A stretch of DNA of 64,000 bases. It comes from Croceibacterium_B sp963783195. GTDB taxonomy: Bacteria > Pseudomonadota > Alphaproteobacteria > Sphingomonadales > Sphingomonadaceae. Below are positions 1 to 13,833 of this stretch, piece after piece. The position numbers were made by a program, and so were the translations under genes. The stretch's first letter is position 1. Each line of letters opens with the position of its first letter. Below the pieces are notes generated by a model. That model was not told the DNA's origin. It made no database searches and saw only the letters and a program-made list of their open reading frames with translations. The stretch is taken from contig CAWAMV010000004.1 in assembly GCA_963783195.1 (NCBI GenBank), forward strand, positions 558,001 through 622,000, written 5' to 3'.

Positions 1-273
1 GGCGTGCTGGCCGACATGGCGCCGATCGCCGCGGCGCACCACGAACGGCTCGACGGGACCGGCTACCCGCTCGGCCTCGACGCGATGACGATCAGCCGCG
101 AGACGCGCATCATCACGCTGTGCGATTTCTACGACGCGCTGACCGCCGACCGCCCCTATCGCGCCGCCATGCCGCGCGAAAAGGCGCTGGCCATCATGGA
201 AGGCGAGGTCGGCAAGGCGCTCGACCCCGACGGGTTTGCCGCCCTGCGCGAGCTGGTCTCGGCCGAGGCGTGA
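1..273 (+). CDS. HD-GYP domain protein, C-terminal fragment
   Basis: This is the last 90 codons of a gene that begins before the window; the frame is open from base 1. The fragment contains HHERLDGTGYP, the GYP part of an HD-GYP phosphodiesterase domain, followed by the usual ITLCDFYDALTADRPYR segment that closes the domain. HD-GYP proteins hydrolyse cyclic di-GMP, a signal controlling motility and biofilm formation. The N-terminal half with the HD pair, and any sensor or receiver domain, is missing, so the input cannot be judged. The gene converges on gltD with a 31-base gap. The family is clear; specificity for c-di-GMP is inferred from the family. Confidence 0.85.
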   Translation, partial: GVLADMAPIAAAHHERLDGTGYPLGLDAMTISRETRIITLCDFYDALTADRPYRAAMPREKALAIMEGEVGKALDPDGFAALRELVSAEA

Positions 274-304
274 GATAACCGGCCCGGCGGCCGGCCGCCT
301 CCCC

Positions 305-1741
305 CTAGCGCGGCAGCTCGCTCGCTCCCATCAGCGCCAGGTCGACCGCGCGCGCTGCCTGGCGGCCTTCGCGGATCGCCCAGACGACGAGGCTCTGCCC
401 GCGCCGCATGTCGCCACAGGCGAAGATCATGTCCTCGCTCGTGGCATAGCTATCGGTATCGGCCTCGACGTTGCCCCGGTCGGTCAGCTTCACGCCGGTC
501 TGGTCGAGCATGCCCGTCTTGCGCGGGCCGAGGAAGCCCATGGCCAGCAGGATCAGGTCGGCCGGGATCACGAACTCGCTGTCCGGCACTTCCTCCAGCT
601 TTCCGTTCGACCAGTCGGCGCGCACGCACTTGAGGCCGGTTACCTTGCCGTCCTCGCCGACCACTTCCTTGGTCAGCACGGCCCAGTCGCGCTCGACGCC
701 TTCCTCGTGGCTGGAGGACGTGCGCAGCTTCATCGGCCAGTCGGGCCAGGTCAACGCCTTGTCCTCCATCTCGGGGGGCTTGGGCATGATCTCGATCTGC
801 ACGACGCTTTCGGCGCCCTGCCGGTTACTGGTGCCGACGCAGTCCGAGCCGGTGTCGCCGCCGCCGATCACGATGACCTTCTTTCCGGTCGCGGTCAGCG
901 TGCCGCGCGGGGCGGCGCGGACTTCGTCGTCGCCGGCGTTGCGCTTGTTCTGCTGGGTGAGGAATTCCATCGCCAGCCGCACGCCGGGCAGTTCGGCGCC
1001 CGGAATATCGAGCGGGCGCGCATCCTCGGCTCCGCCGGCCAGCACGATCGCGTCGAAGTTCTCCTTGAGCGACTTCAACGAGACGTCGACGCCGACCTCG
1101 GTGCTCGTCTTGAAGGTCACCCCCTCGGCTTCCATCTGCACGGCGCGCCGGTTGATGAGATGCTTCTCCATCTTGAAGTCGGGAATGCCGTAACGCAGCA
1201 GGCCGCCGATCCGGTCGGACTTCTCGAACACCGTTACCGAATGGCCCGCGCGGCCCAGTTGCTGCGCGCAGGCCATGCCCGCCGGACCGCTGCCGACCAC
1301 GGCGACGCGCTTGCCGGTCTTCTCTTCCGGCACATGAGGCTTGATCCAGCCTTCCTTCCAGCCGCGGTCGACGATCGCGCATTCGATCGACTTGATCGTC
1401 ACCGGCTGGTCGATGATGTTGAGGGTGCAGCTCGCCTCGCACGGGGCGGGGCAGATGCGGCCGGTGAATTCGGGGAAGTTGTTGGTCGAGTGCAGGTTCT
1501 CGAGCGCGTTCTTCCAGTCGTTCTCGTAGACCAGGTGGTTCCAGTCCGGGATCAGGTTGTTCACCGGGCAGCCGTTGTGACAGTACGGGATCCCGCAGTT
1601 CATGCATCGGCTCGCCTGCTTGCGCAGGTGATCCTCGCCCGGCGGAATCGTGAATTCCTTGTAGTGCTTCACCCGCTCCTTGGGATCGGCATAGCTGCGA
1701 TCCTCGCGGTCGAGCTCGAGGAAACCTGTTTCCTTGCCCAT
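305..1741 (-). CDS. gltD: glutamate synthase (NADPH) small subunit
   Basis: This 478-residue beta subunit of glutamate synthase takes electrons from NADPH through FAD and passes them to the large subunit, which makes glutamate from glutamine and 2-oxoglutarate in the cytoplasm. The N-terminus carries the iron-sulfur cysteines C46, C49, C54 and C58 (CMNCGIPYC) and C97, C101 and C105 (CPAPCEASC). The FAD Rossmann motif GSGPAG is at 150-155, and a second dinucleotide motif (VIGGGDTGSDC) for NADPH lies near residue 290. The length is normal for the family. It lies 5 bases downstream of gltB on the same strand, so the two are one operon. Confidence 0.97.
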   Translation of the reverse strand: MGKETGFLELDREDRSYADPKERVKHYKEFTIPPGEDHLRKQASRCMNCGIPYCHNGCPVNNLIPDWNHLVYENDWKNALENLHSTNNFPEFTGRICPAPCEASCTLNIIDQPVTIKSIECAIVDRGWKEGWIKPHVPEEKTGKRVAVVGSGPAGMACAQQLGRAGHSVTVFEKSDRIGGLLRYGIPDFKMEKHLINRRAVQMEAEGVTFKTSTEVGVDVSLKSLKENFDAIVLAGGAEDARPLDIPGAELPGVRLAMEFLTQQNKRNAGDDEVRAAPRGTLTATGKKVIVIGGGDTGSDCVGTSNRQGAESVVQIEIMPKPPEMEDKALTWPDWPMKLRTSSSHEEGVERDWAVLTKEVVGEDGKVTGLKCVRADWSNGKLEEVPDSEFVIPADLILLAMGFLGPRKTGMLDQTGVKLTDRGNVEADTDSYATSEDMIFACGDMRRGQSLVVWAIREGRQAARAVDLALMGASELPR

Positions 1742-1746
1742 AGCCG

Positions 1747-6420
<4,674 letters not shown>

Positions 6421-6681
6421 GTCCCTCGTTCGATCGTCGGTTTCGCAGGCTCCGCCGCGGCTGTCAGCCGCAACGAAGCTCGAACTCTCCCTAGCCGAGC
6501 GTCTGCAAAAATGTCGCGAAATTCTGCCTTGGGGACAGGAAGCTGTTTTTGCAAGCGGGAACGCTCCCCGCGCAGGCGCGCGGGGGAGCCCAGGCCGGGC
6601 GGCCGGCCCGTCGCAGGCTGTTAGAAAACTTTCCCGGTCAGTTCAAATCGGCTTTCAGGTCGTACTGCTCAGGCGTACTGT

Positions 6682-8415
6682 TCAGGCCGCACCGCTCATC
6701 CGTTGCAGCGTGGCGAGGGCTGCGCGCAACTCGCGCTCGGCATCGCCTGGATCGGCCTGCGCGGAAGCGCCGGACCTGGCGGCGGCGGGCGGGTCGAACG
6801 GACGCGCGGCAGGGTCGCCGCTGCTGCGCACGCTGGGGAAGGTGACTGCGGCCTCGACCTCGTCCTCCTCCGGTTCGGGCTCTTCGATGCGCACGAACTC
6901 GGCCTTCTTCTGGAACGGGTTCTTCATCGCGAGGAGCGAGCTGTACTCCGAATCGTCTTCTTCCTCTCCCTCGGCGACATTGGACTCTTCGTCCAAGCCA
7001 CTGTCGAACTCTTCGCCGGACGATGCCGACGAGGGCTGACGAGGTAGGGTGAAAGATGCGGCAAAGTCGCTGTCCTCCTCGTATTCCTCGGCTTCGTCGA
7101 ACGACAGGTCGCGCAGGGTGGAGGGTTTGGTCGCCAGCAGTGAGGGCGCAATTTCGGCCTCCTCCTCGATCGCTTCGTCATCCCCGAGTTCGTAAGGCTC
7201 CGGTTCGTAAGCCTCCGGTTCGTAAGCCTGAGGCACCGCAGGACCCTGGTCCGCTGAAGCCGCCTGCTGCGGCGTGAAGAAGCTGGCGCGGGCCTGCGCG
7301 GCATCTTCCGCCGCCGCGGCGTCGAAATCTTCCGGATTGGCGGCAAAGACCGGGGCGTGCCGCACGGCGGGGCCCTCTCCCATGCTCGCGCGCAGGGCGC
7401 GGCGGCGCTCGATCGAGGCGCCAAGGCGGGCGGCCAGCTGGACAAGGCCCAGATCGTCGAGCGGGCGGCCGTCGACACCCGCGGCGATTGCGGCGGCGAC
7501 GTCGGGCTCGGGCTCGACGATGGCGAGTTGCGGCTGGCCCGCAGCGGCGCTGTCGAACGGGCGCAGACCAGGTTCGGCCGATGCGCCGAAGGTACCGGGC
7601 GCAATGTGGGGTTCGGGCGGTTCGTCGTCGCGGTCGAAGTCGTAACCGACCAGGAACGAGGGCAGAACCTGGGTCCGGCGCAGCGACGGCGCTTCGAATT
7701 CCAGCGCGTCCGCCGGGTCGGTTTCTTCTTCCTCTTCCGCGACCGGATCGGGCGCAAAGTCGGCCCGGTCGTCGGCCGTTCGCGGTGGGGTGAAGATGCT
7801 GCCGTCGGTCATGGTATCGTCCTGTTCGGAAACTTCGGCTGGCTCTGCGGCGTCGGCGAATTCGCCGAGTTCGAGAGCCTCTTCGGGCTCGTCCAACGGC
7901 AGCGGAGCGTAGGTGCCCTCTCCCGGAACCGGAACGTGCTGGAGGTAAGCGCTGCGGCGGTTGTCTTCGGAGATGGCGAGCGAGCGGCGCTTCTGCGCCA
8001 CCGGCGGCCGGGCACCGGTGCCGAGGCCTTCCTCGCCCAGCTCGTCATGCGCGGAAATCGGGCGACATGTCCGCTCCTCGTTGCTCGCCAAACGCGGGCT
8101 GCCCTGGGGCGCGTGACTGCTGGCCACCTGCCGGGCGAGCAGGAGGCCGAGCAGCGCACCCACGGCAGCCGCGCCGAGCGCCAGCGTGGCGCGTGCGGTG
8201 AAGCCGAGCGGCGGTGCGGCCATCGGCACGAGCGAGGAAAGACCGGTGACGGTCACCAGCCGCTCGAGCAGAACTGTCGGCAGGATCAGGCTGCCGAGCC
8301 CGAGCAGGGCAGCGAACCACAGGGCCACGATCGCCGGAAAAAGCGGATGGGTGCTCAGGGGCGCCTTGCCGGCGCCCTTTTTGGCAATCCTGGAATCGGC
8401 AGCTAGCGTGGCCAC
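6682..8415 (-). CDS. acidic two-helix membrane protein, function unknown
   Basis: This 577-residue protein is not recognised. Residues about 26-55 and 72-95 form two hydrophobic helices, the second (ALGAAAVGALLGLLLARQ) ending in a basic residue. Everything after about residue 100 is hydrophilic, very rich in Glu, Asp, Ala and Pro, and probably disordered. A short tandem repeat (YEPEAYEPEPYE) corresponds to a repeated 15-base unit near 7190-7230. The layout suggests a membrane anchor with a long acidic tail. It lies 30 bases after the glycosyltransferase on the same strand and may be cotranscribed with it, which would suggest a role in envelope polysaccharide, but that is inference only. Codon use matches its neighbours, so it is probably a real gene. 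Confidence 0.7.
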   Translation of the reverse strand: MATLAADSRIAKKGAGKAPLSTHPLFPAIVALWFAALLGLGSLILPTVLLERLVTVTGLSSLVPMAAPPLGFTARATLALGAAAVGALLGLLLARQVASSHAPQGSPRLASNEERTCRPISAHDELGEEGLGTGARPPVAQKRRSLAISEDNRRSAYLQHVPVPGEGTYAPLPLDEPEEALELGEFADAAEPAEVSEQDDTMTDGSIFTPPRTADDRADFAPDPVAEEEEETDPADALEFEAPSLRRTQVLPSFLVGYDFDRDDEPPEPHIAPGTFGASAEPGLRPFDSAAAGQPQLAIVEPEPDVAAAIAAGVDGRPLDDLGLVQLAARLGASIERRRALRASMGEGPAVRHAPVFAANPEDFDAAAAEDAAQARASFFTPQQAASADQGPAVPQAYEPEAYEPEPYELGDDEAIEEEAEIAPSLLATKPSTLRDLSFDEAEEYEEDSDFAASFTLPRQPSSASSGEEFDSGLDEESNVAEGEEEDDSEYSSLLAMKNPFQKKAEFVRIEEPEPEEDEVEAAVTFPSVRSSGDPAARPFDPPAAARSGASAQADPGDAERELRAALATLQRMSGAA

Positions 8416-8445
8416 TGTGTTTCCCTGTCTGCACCCCGTGCTGCA

Positions 8446-9687
8446 TCAGGCTGCGGCACGAACTCGGCTTGTCGATGCCCGCTCTAGCAAGGCTTGGTAA
8501 ACGTCTTGATAACGACGAACGTTGCGCGCCCAGTCGTGATGCGCGGTCACGTGCGCGCGGCCGGCTGCGCGGATTGCGGGCCAGGCCTCGCGCGCCTCGA
8601 GCAGGTTGGCCAGGGCCACAGCGCACGCTGACGGGTCGTCGGCCGGAAAGAGCTTGCCGGTCATGCCGTCGGTCATCAGTTCGCGGTGGCCGCCGATGTC
8701 CGACGCGGCAACGATGCGTCCCTGCGCCATCGCCTCGAGAGGTTTAAGGGGCGTGACGAGGTCAGTGAGCCGGCTGCGCTTGCGCGGATAGGCCATGACG
8801 TCGCACAGCGAGTAGTACCGCTCGACCTCGTGATGCGGAACGCGGCCGGCGAAATGGATCGCGAAGGCCACGGGCGACGCTTCGGCCTGCGCGCGCAGAG
8901 CCTGCTCGACCGGCCCGCCACCCACCAGCAACAGGCGAACGCCGGGCTGATGGCAGACGAGATCGGGCATGGCGGCGATGAGATCGTCGAGCCCTTCGTA
9001 GTCGTAGAAGCTCCCTATGAAACCGATCACGGGGCCCCCAAGGCCATCGGCACCGACGTGAAGCTGCTTCGCCAGTTGCGCATCGCGCGGGGCGGGAGCT
9101 CCGAAAAGTGCCAGGTCGACGCCGTTGGGCATCACGCCGATCTTCCCTGCGCAGACGCCGCGCGCGACGAGATCGTCGCGCAGGCCGTGGCAGATCGTCA
9201 TCACGGCGTCGGCCGCCGCGACGACCCGGTTTTCGAGCTCGCGCGTCAGGCGATACTTGAGCGAGCCGGCGCGGCTCGTGCCGTTGCCGACGGCGGCATC
9301 TTCCCAGAAGGCGCGAATCTCGTAGACCAGCGGGATGCCGAGCGCGCGGGCGGCGCGGACGCCGGCCATGCCGCACAGCGCCGGCGAATGGGCGTGGAGC
9401 ACATCGGGCCGCCACGTGCGGGCGAGGCGCACGATCGCGTTGGTTAACGCGGAGATCTCGCGCCATTCGCGCAGCGCGGCCGGACCGCCGGCGACACCGG
9501 GCGTACGGTGAAACGTGAGCCCCTCGATGGCCTCGACCGCCGGTCCCTCGGCGTCGTGGCGCTGGCCGGTGATCCCGCGGACCTCGAGCCCCGCTGCCTG
9601 CTGCGCGCGCAGGATCGCGCGGGTGCGGAAGGTGTAGCCGCTGTGCAGCGGAAGCGAATGGTCGAGGACGTGCAGGACGCGGGTCAT
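8446..9687 (-). CDS. exosortase-A-associated family 4 glycosyltransferase
   Basis: This GT-B fold (GT4-type) glycosyltransferase of about 413 residues probably adds a sugar to a lipid-linked precursor at the inner face of the cytoplasmic membrane. The opening VLHVLDHSLPLHSGYTFRTR is typical of the exosortase-A-system-associated glycosyltransferase family. The C-terminal half holds the nucleotide-sugar domain, with GFIGSFYDYEGLDDLI and the acidic EAMAQGR segment. I chose the ATG at 9687 because homologues begin just before VLHVLDHS; a GTG at 9705 would add six residues. The divergent small gene and O-ligase belong to the same type of locus. No exosortase (xrtA) is in the window. Confidence 0.85.
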   Translation of the reverse strand: MTRVLHVLDHSLPLHSGYTFRTRAILRAQQAAGLEVRGITGQRHDAEGPAVEAIEGLTFHRTPGVAGGPAALREWREISALTNAIVRLARTWRPDVLHAHSPALCGMAGVRAARALGIPLVYEIRAFWEDAAVGNGTSRAGSLKYRLTRELENRVVAAADAVMTICHGLRDDLVARGVCAGKIGVMPNGVDLALFGAPAPRDAQLAKQLHVGADGLGGPVIGFIGSFYDYEGLDDLIAAMPDLVCHQPGVRLLLVGGGPVEQALRAQAEASPVAFAIHFAGRVPHHEVERYYSLCDVMAYPRKRSRLTDLVTPLKPLEAMAQGRIVAASDIGGHRELMTDGMTGKLFPADDPSACAVALANLLEAREAWPAIRAAGRAHVTAHHDWARNVRRYQDVYQALLERASTSRVRAAA

Positions 9688-9784
9688 CGCCTGAAGGTGT
9701 GCCACGACAAGCTTAACGGCGCGTCAACTCGCCCGCGGTATCAGGTTGCATGGTGCCGCACCTTCGCCCTGCCGGAACAATCGC

Positions 9785-9934
9785 TTGATCGACATCGCCA
9801 CCCTTCTCCTGACGCACGGACTTATGGCGCTGGCGCTCTGGCGCATGTTGTCGCGCGACGAGCTGGACGCCGAGGAAACCGGCCCCGCACCGCGCAAGCC
9901 GTGGTTGCGCGACAAGCCCGCGGACGCGGGCTGA
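9785..9934 (+). CDS. small membrane protein of the O-ligase operon
   Basis: This 49-residue reading frame probably starts at TTG 9785 (LIDIATLLLTHGLMALALW) and stops one base before the ATG of the O-ligase gene. It has a hydrophobic N-terminal helix followed by a charged tail (RDELDAEE, then RKPWLRDKP). The tight spacing and the membrane-helix-plus-tail composition argue that it is translated and coupled to the O-ligase. An upstream TTG at 9746 is possible, but it would add a polar stretch with no helix. No ribosome binding site is clear. The function is unknown. Confidence 0.55.
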   Translation: MIDIATLLLTHGLMALALWRMLSRDELDAEETGPAPRKPWLRDKPADAG

Positions 9935-9935
9935 C

Positions 9936-11306
9936 ATGCTCGACCTGTTCCTCCTCGCCTTCGTCGGCCTGTTCCTTGCGCTTGGGCTGAAGCGCCCGTT
10001 CTACTGGGTGCTGGCCTATATCTACATCGACATCGTCCAGCCGCAGAAAGTCGGCTGGAGCCTGGTGACGGTGTTGCCGCTCTCGGCCATCGCCTTTGCC
10101 GCCGCGTTCGGGGGCTGGCTGCTGTTCGACAAGAAGGAGGGCGCGCGCTTCGGTTTCCGCCAGGGGCTGATCGGATTCCTGCTCGTCTACTGCTACTGGA
10201 CCACGACCCACGCCGACTTCCCGGCCGAGGCGCTGGTCAAGTGGGAATGGGTCTGGAAGGCGCTGCTTTTCGGGATGTTCCTGCCGCTGACCCTGCGTAC
10301 CAAGCTCCGGATCGAGGCGGCAGTGCTGATCGTCGCGCTCTCGCTCGGCACGATCGTGATCAACGGGGGGATCAAGACGATTCTTGGCGGCGGCGGCTAC
10401 GGCGAACTTGCGCTGCTGGCGCCCTCGAACGCGGGAATATACGAATCCTCGATCCTCTCGGCGACCGCCATCAGCCTCATTCCCCTTGCCATCTGGCTGG
10501 CGCGGCACGGGACGATTTTCACGCCCGACTGGCGGGTAAAGCTGTTTGCCGCCGGGCTGGTCTTCGCCAGCCTTCTGATCCCGATCGGCACCGCCGCGCG
10601 TACCGGGCTGGTCTGCGCGGCCGTGGTTGCCTTGCTCATCTGGCGCTCCTCGCAGCACAAGCTGCTGTTCGCCGGGCTCGTTGCCGGAGCGGTGGCGATC
10701 ACCGTTCCGTTCCTGCCCAAGAGCTATCTCGACCGGATGAGCACGATCGAGAATCACGAGAGCGACTCCTCCGCATCGACCCGGGTGCAGGTCTGGCTCT
10801 GGACGCTCGACTATGTGCAGACCCATCCGCTGGGTGGCGGGTTCGACGCCTATCGCGGCAACAGCTTCACCTATTACACCCGCTCGGTCACCGGGCCCGA
10901 AGGCAACCCGCAGGTCACCTTCAAGAAGGTGACCGACAAGGCGCGCGCCTATCACTCTTCCTACTTCGAGATGCTGGGCGAGCAGGGTTGGCCGGGGCTG
11001 TTCGTATGGCTCTGGCTGCACGGGCTGGGCCTGTGGCAGATGGAGCGGCTGCGCTGGCGTTACCGCCGGCAGCAGCGCGCGGGGGGCGACTGGCGCTGGG
11101 GACTGGCGACGGCGTTGCAGCAGGCGCAGGCATCCTACCTCGTCGGATCGCTGTTCGTCGGCATCGCTTTCCAGCCGTTTCCGTTCCTGTTGATCGGGCT
11201 GCAATGCGCCTTGTGGAGTTACGTCAAGCGGACCGAGACCCCGGCCCGGCGGCCCCTGATCGCCCGCGGCGCGCTGCCGCCCGAACCTGCCGCTAGCGCT
11301 GTCTGA
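9936..11306 (+). CDS. probable O-glycosylation ligase, exosortase A system-associated
   Basis: This 456-residue polytopic membrane protein belongs to the Wzy/WaaL O-antigen-ligase superfamily. The N-terminus (FLALGLKRPFYWVLAYIYID, IVQPQKVGW) matches the exosortase-A-associated putative O-ligase family. About ten hydrophobic segments are visible, with a large periplasmic loop after HPLGGGFDAYRGN (about residues 300-360) that contains the AYHSSYFEMLGEQGWPGL motif typical of the superfamily. Such proteins transfer or polymerise glycans in the periplasm. The gene follows the small membrane gene by one base. Its 3-prime end overlaps the convergent sulfatase gene by 14 bases. Confidence 0.88.
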   Translation: MLDLFLLAFVGLFLALGLKRPFYWVLAYIYIDIVQPQKVGWSLVTVLPLSAIAFAAAFGGWLLFDKKEGARFGFRQGLIGFLLVYCYWTTTHADFPAEALVKWEWVWKALLFGMFLPLTLRTKLRIEAAVLIVALSLGTIVINGGIKTILGGGGYGELALLAPSNAGIYESSILSATAISLIPLAIWLARHGTIFTPDWRVKLFAAGLVFASLLIPIGTAARTGLVCAAVVALLIWRSSQHKLLFAGLVAGAVAITVPFLPKSYLDRMSTIENHESDSSASTRVQVWLWTLDYVQTHPLGGGFDAYRGNSFTYYTRSVTGPEGNPQVTFKKVTDKARAYHSSYFEMLGEQGWPGLFVWLWLHGLGLWQMERLRWRYRRQQRAGGDWRWGLATALQQAQASYLVGSLFVGIAFQPFPFLLIGLQCALWSYVKRTETPARRPLIARGALPPEPAASAV

Positions 11307-13267
11307 GCGCCCAGCGCTCCGATCCCCAGCGCGAAACGAGTGCGGATGAAGCGCTTGATTTCGCGCCGAACAGCGCGCCGAACGGCGAACAGTCCTTTTC
11401 GCCGAAACACGTCTCGCCGGTATCGAGCCGCAGAGAAACGAGACCGAACCGCGGGTCGGCCATGCCGATCGCGGTCGGCCGGTCGAGGTCGCCGATGTAC
11501 ATGAACGGCGGCAGCGCGGGCTGGGCCGGCTGCTTGCCGGCGATGAGGTCGAGCACGACCGCGCGGTAATCGCTGAGGCCGATCGGCGCCTTCAGCGGGG
11601 CGAGGCTGCGATTGCTGGCGAGGAAAGTGGCGAACTGCTCGCGCTCGATCACGTGGCCATGCCCGAGGAAGCCGTGTTCGAACAGCGCCTCGCCGTGGTC
11701 GCCGGTGACGAGCATGATCGTGTCGTTCCACACCCCGAGCCGCTTGAGCCGGGCGATGAGCGCGCCGAGCGCGGCGTCGGAATGGGCGACCGCGTTCCAG
11801 TAGGTCGCCGCGACCCGGCCGCGATTGGCTTGCGAAATCTCGCCGCGCGCGATCGGCGGATGGGCGAAGCGCTGCTCGACCCCCGGATGATCGTAGGGAA
11901 AATGCGGCGACTGGAAATTCACGTAGAGCAAGCGTCGGTTGCCGCCAGCTCTCCGCATCGCCCATCCGGCGGTCGAATTCGCGCAGCAGCTTGCCCTCGT
12001 CGATCAGCAGCGATCCCTGGGCGGCAAAGCTGAAGGCGCGTTCGTCCTTCAGGGTCTCGGCGTCGACGAAGACATCGGCGTTGCGGCGCATTGCGACCGT
12101 GTCGGAAATGCCGCCGAAGTCCTCCGGCTGGCCGGAGAGCACGCCGATGCGATAGCCCGCCGCCTTGAGGTCGGAAAACAGGCTCGGGTCGCCCATTTCC
12201 GGCACGAGCCGGCCGGAAAAGATCGACTTCAGCAATTCGGTGGTGAAGCCGACGTGGCTGTAGGCCGGGGCCACGGCGCCGCCCATACGGACCAGCGCCT
12301 GCAGGTTGGGTGCGACGGGTCGTCCGCCTATTCGCTTGGTCAGCGCATCGGCCCGGGTGCTTTCCATCACCACGATGACGACGTTGGGGCGGCCGGCGAA
12401 ATCGGTCGCGGCCGGGCGCGGCTGCGGAACCGGCACGAGGGCGAGGTCGCCGCCGTAGCCGTCCTCGTCGATGCCGTTGCCGGGCACGTCGAGCGCAAGC
12501 GGATGACGGGCCGCATCGAACGGGTGCGCGTCGCGGCGCAACCCGACCATGCCATATCCGTCGCGGTCGAAATCGGTGGCGAACGCGACGAGGCCCATGC
12601 CCGCGTTCCAGGCGAGCGTGCGGTTGAGCCCGCGGGTCGCGTCCTCGCTGGCCGGGGGTACGAACACGATCGCGCCCAGGAAGGCGGCGGCGGACAGCGC
12701 CAGCCAGCGCCATCCCGGCGGGCCGGGAACGGGTTCCGGATCGGGGCCGGGCAGGCGCCTCGCAAGCCGCGCGACGAGCCACCACGCGCCGACGACCAGC
12801 AGCAGCGCCGCAAGCGCCAGCGCGATCTCGTTCTTGCCGAACAGCAGCGCGTCGGACAGGCTGCCCCCGCCCAGCCGCTTGATGAGCGCGAAATCGAGCG
12901 CGTCGCTGAAATAGCTGTGCAACTGGTATTGCGCCGTCAGCGCCAGCAGCGACAGGCCGAGATAGACGAAGGCGAAATGCACCATCGTCAGCGGATTTCG
13001 CCGCCGCCCGGTCAGGTGGTCGACCAGCCGCCAGGCGATGAGCGCGGCGAAAGCCTGGGAGACGGCGTAGCCGGCGGCGAAGGCGGCAATTTCCGCCGGC
13101 CGATCGATCGCGCTCGCCTGGCCGAACCCGCCGCTGAACAGCCCGTATTTCCGATTCGCCACGGCCAGTTCGAACAGGCCCAGGAACGCGGCCGCGAGCG
13201 GCACGAAAGGCCACGGCCGCAGCCCGCGGACGATCAGCCTGCCGAACGGATTTCCTCTGGGGGCCAT
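11293..13267 (-). pseudogene. membrane sulfatase/phosphoethanolamine-transferase-like protein, frameshifted
   Basis: The N-terminal part (13267 to about 11950) has about five membrane helices and then NVVIVVMESTRADAL. This metal-site motif, with Thr304 as probable nucleophile, resembles that of phosphoethanolamine transferases and LTA-synthase-like enzymes. The rest (LLYVNFQSPHFPYDHP, TGDHGEALFEHGFLGHG with further metal ligands) continues in another frame. The break lies at about 11935-11955, and removing one base gives an intact protein of about 657 residues. Between the helices and the catalytic domain, residues 232-275 have Asp-rich loops (DFDRDGYG, GIDEDGYGGD) that look calcium-binding. 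Both halves are well conserved, so a sequencing error is more likely than decay. A role in modifying surface glycan is inferred from the neighbours. Confidence 0.8.
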
Positions 13268-13398
13268 CGTGCGCCCATATCAAGACAGGGTTAAGCAATC
13301 GGTGACCACGCTGCCAAGGCCGGCAAATTTTCCCCTTTCCTACAATGGATTTGCGTTTCTAATGCGCCCGGACCTTCCGATTTCAGCGAGGTCCAGAA

Positions 13399-13833
13399 AT
13401 GCAGAACTCAATCTTCGTCCAGGCTCCGGCCGGCTATGTGCCGGCCTATGCCGTCGGATTTTCCGATCCGTCCGACACGTATGTTCCCGTCACCGACGCC
13501 CGCCCGCTGCCGGTCGTCTTGGCCGGCGAGACGCCGGCACCTGAACCGCTGGCCGGCGAAACCGCCACAAACGGCGTGGTCGGCCCCTTCGCGGCCGTCG
13601 CAGGGCGCGTGATAACGCTCTCGCTCGACGGCGAGTGGGAGGGAACCATCAGCCTGCTGCGTTCAACCGACGGTGGGGCTACCATGCACGGTCTGCGCGT
13701 CGCCGGCGAACCCTGGGGCCAGTACGTTGCGCCGGGCGTCGAGCAGGCGTGGCTGGAAACCGAGGCGGGCGCGAGTTTCTTCCTCGACATTGTCCTCGCA
13801 TCGGGCACCGTCGCCTATCGGGTGTCGCAATGA
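13399..13833 (+). CDS. phage-tail-like small structural protein
   Basis: This 144-residue protein has no signal peptide or membrane helix. The N-terminus (FVQAPAGYVPAYAVGFSD, then VPVTDARPLPV) and the C-terminal beta-rich domain (LDGEWEGTISLLRSTDGG, ASFFLDIVLASGTVAYRVSQ) resemble proteins found among tail genes of alphaproteobacterial phages and prophages. That resemblance is from memory and no exact family can be named. GAGG sits at a good distance before the ATG. Its stop overlaps the start of the next gene (ATGA), so the two are translationally coupled. No other phage gene is nearby, so it may be a relic or a co-opted surface protein. Confidence 0.65.
   Translation: MQNSIFVQAPAGYVPAYAVGFSDPSDTYVPVTDARPLPVVLAGETPAPEPLAGETATNGVVGPFAAVAGRVITLSLDGEWEGTISLLRSTDGGATMHGLRVAGEPWGQYVAPGVEQAWLETEAGASFFLDIVLASGTVAYRVSQ

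Noticed and set aside
6563..6589. Terminator hairpin (GCTCCCCGCGC / GCGCGGGGGAGC) between gltB and the acidic membrane gene
   Set aside because: The stem has a bulge and neither strand has a T-tract after it, so I did not list it.
7184..7240. Tandem repeat as a CRISPR or VNTR
   Set aside because: The units of about 15 bases are in frame and encode the YEPE repeats of the acidic membrane protein; there are no spacers.
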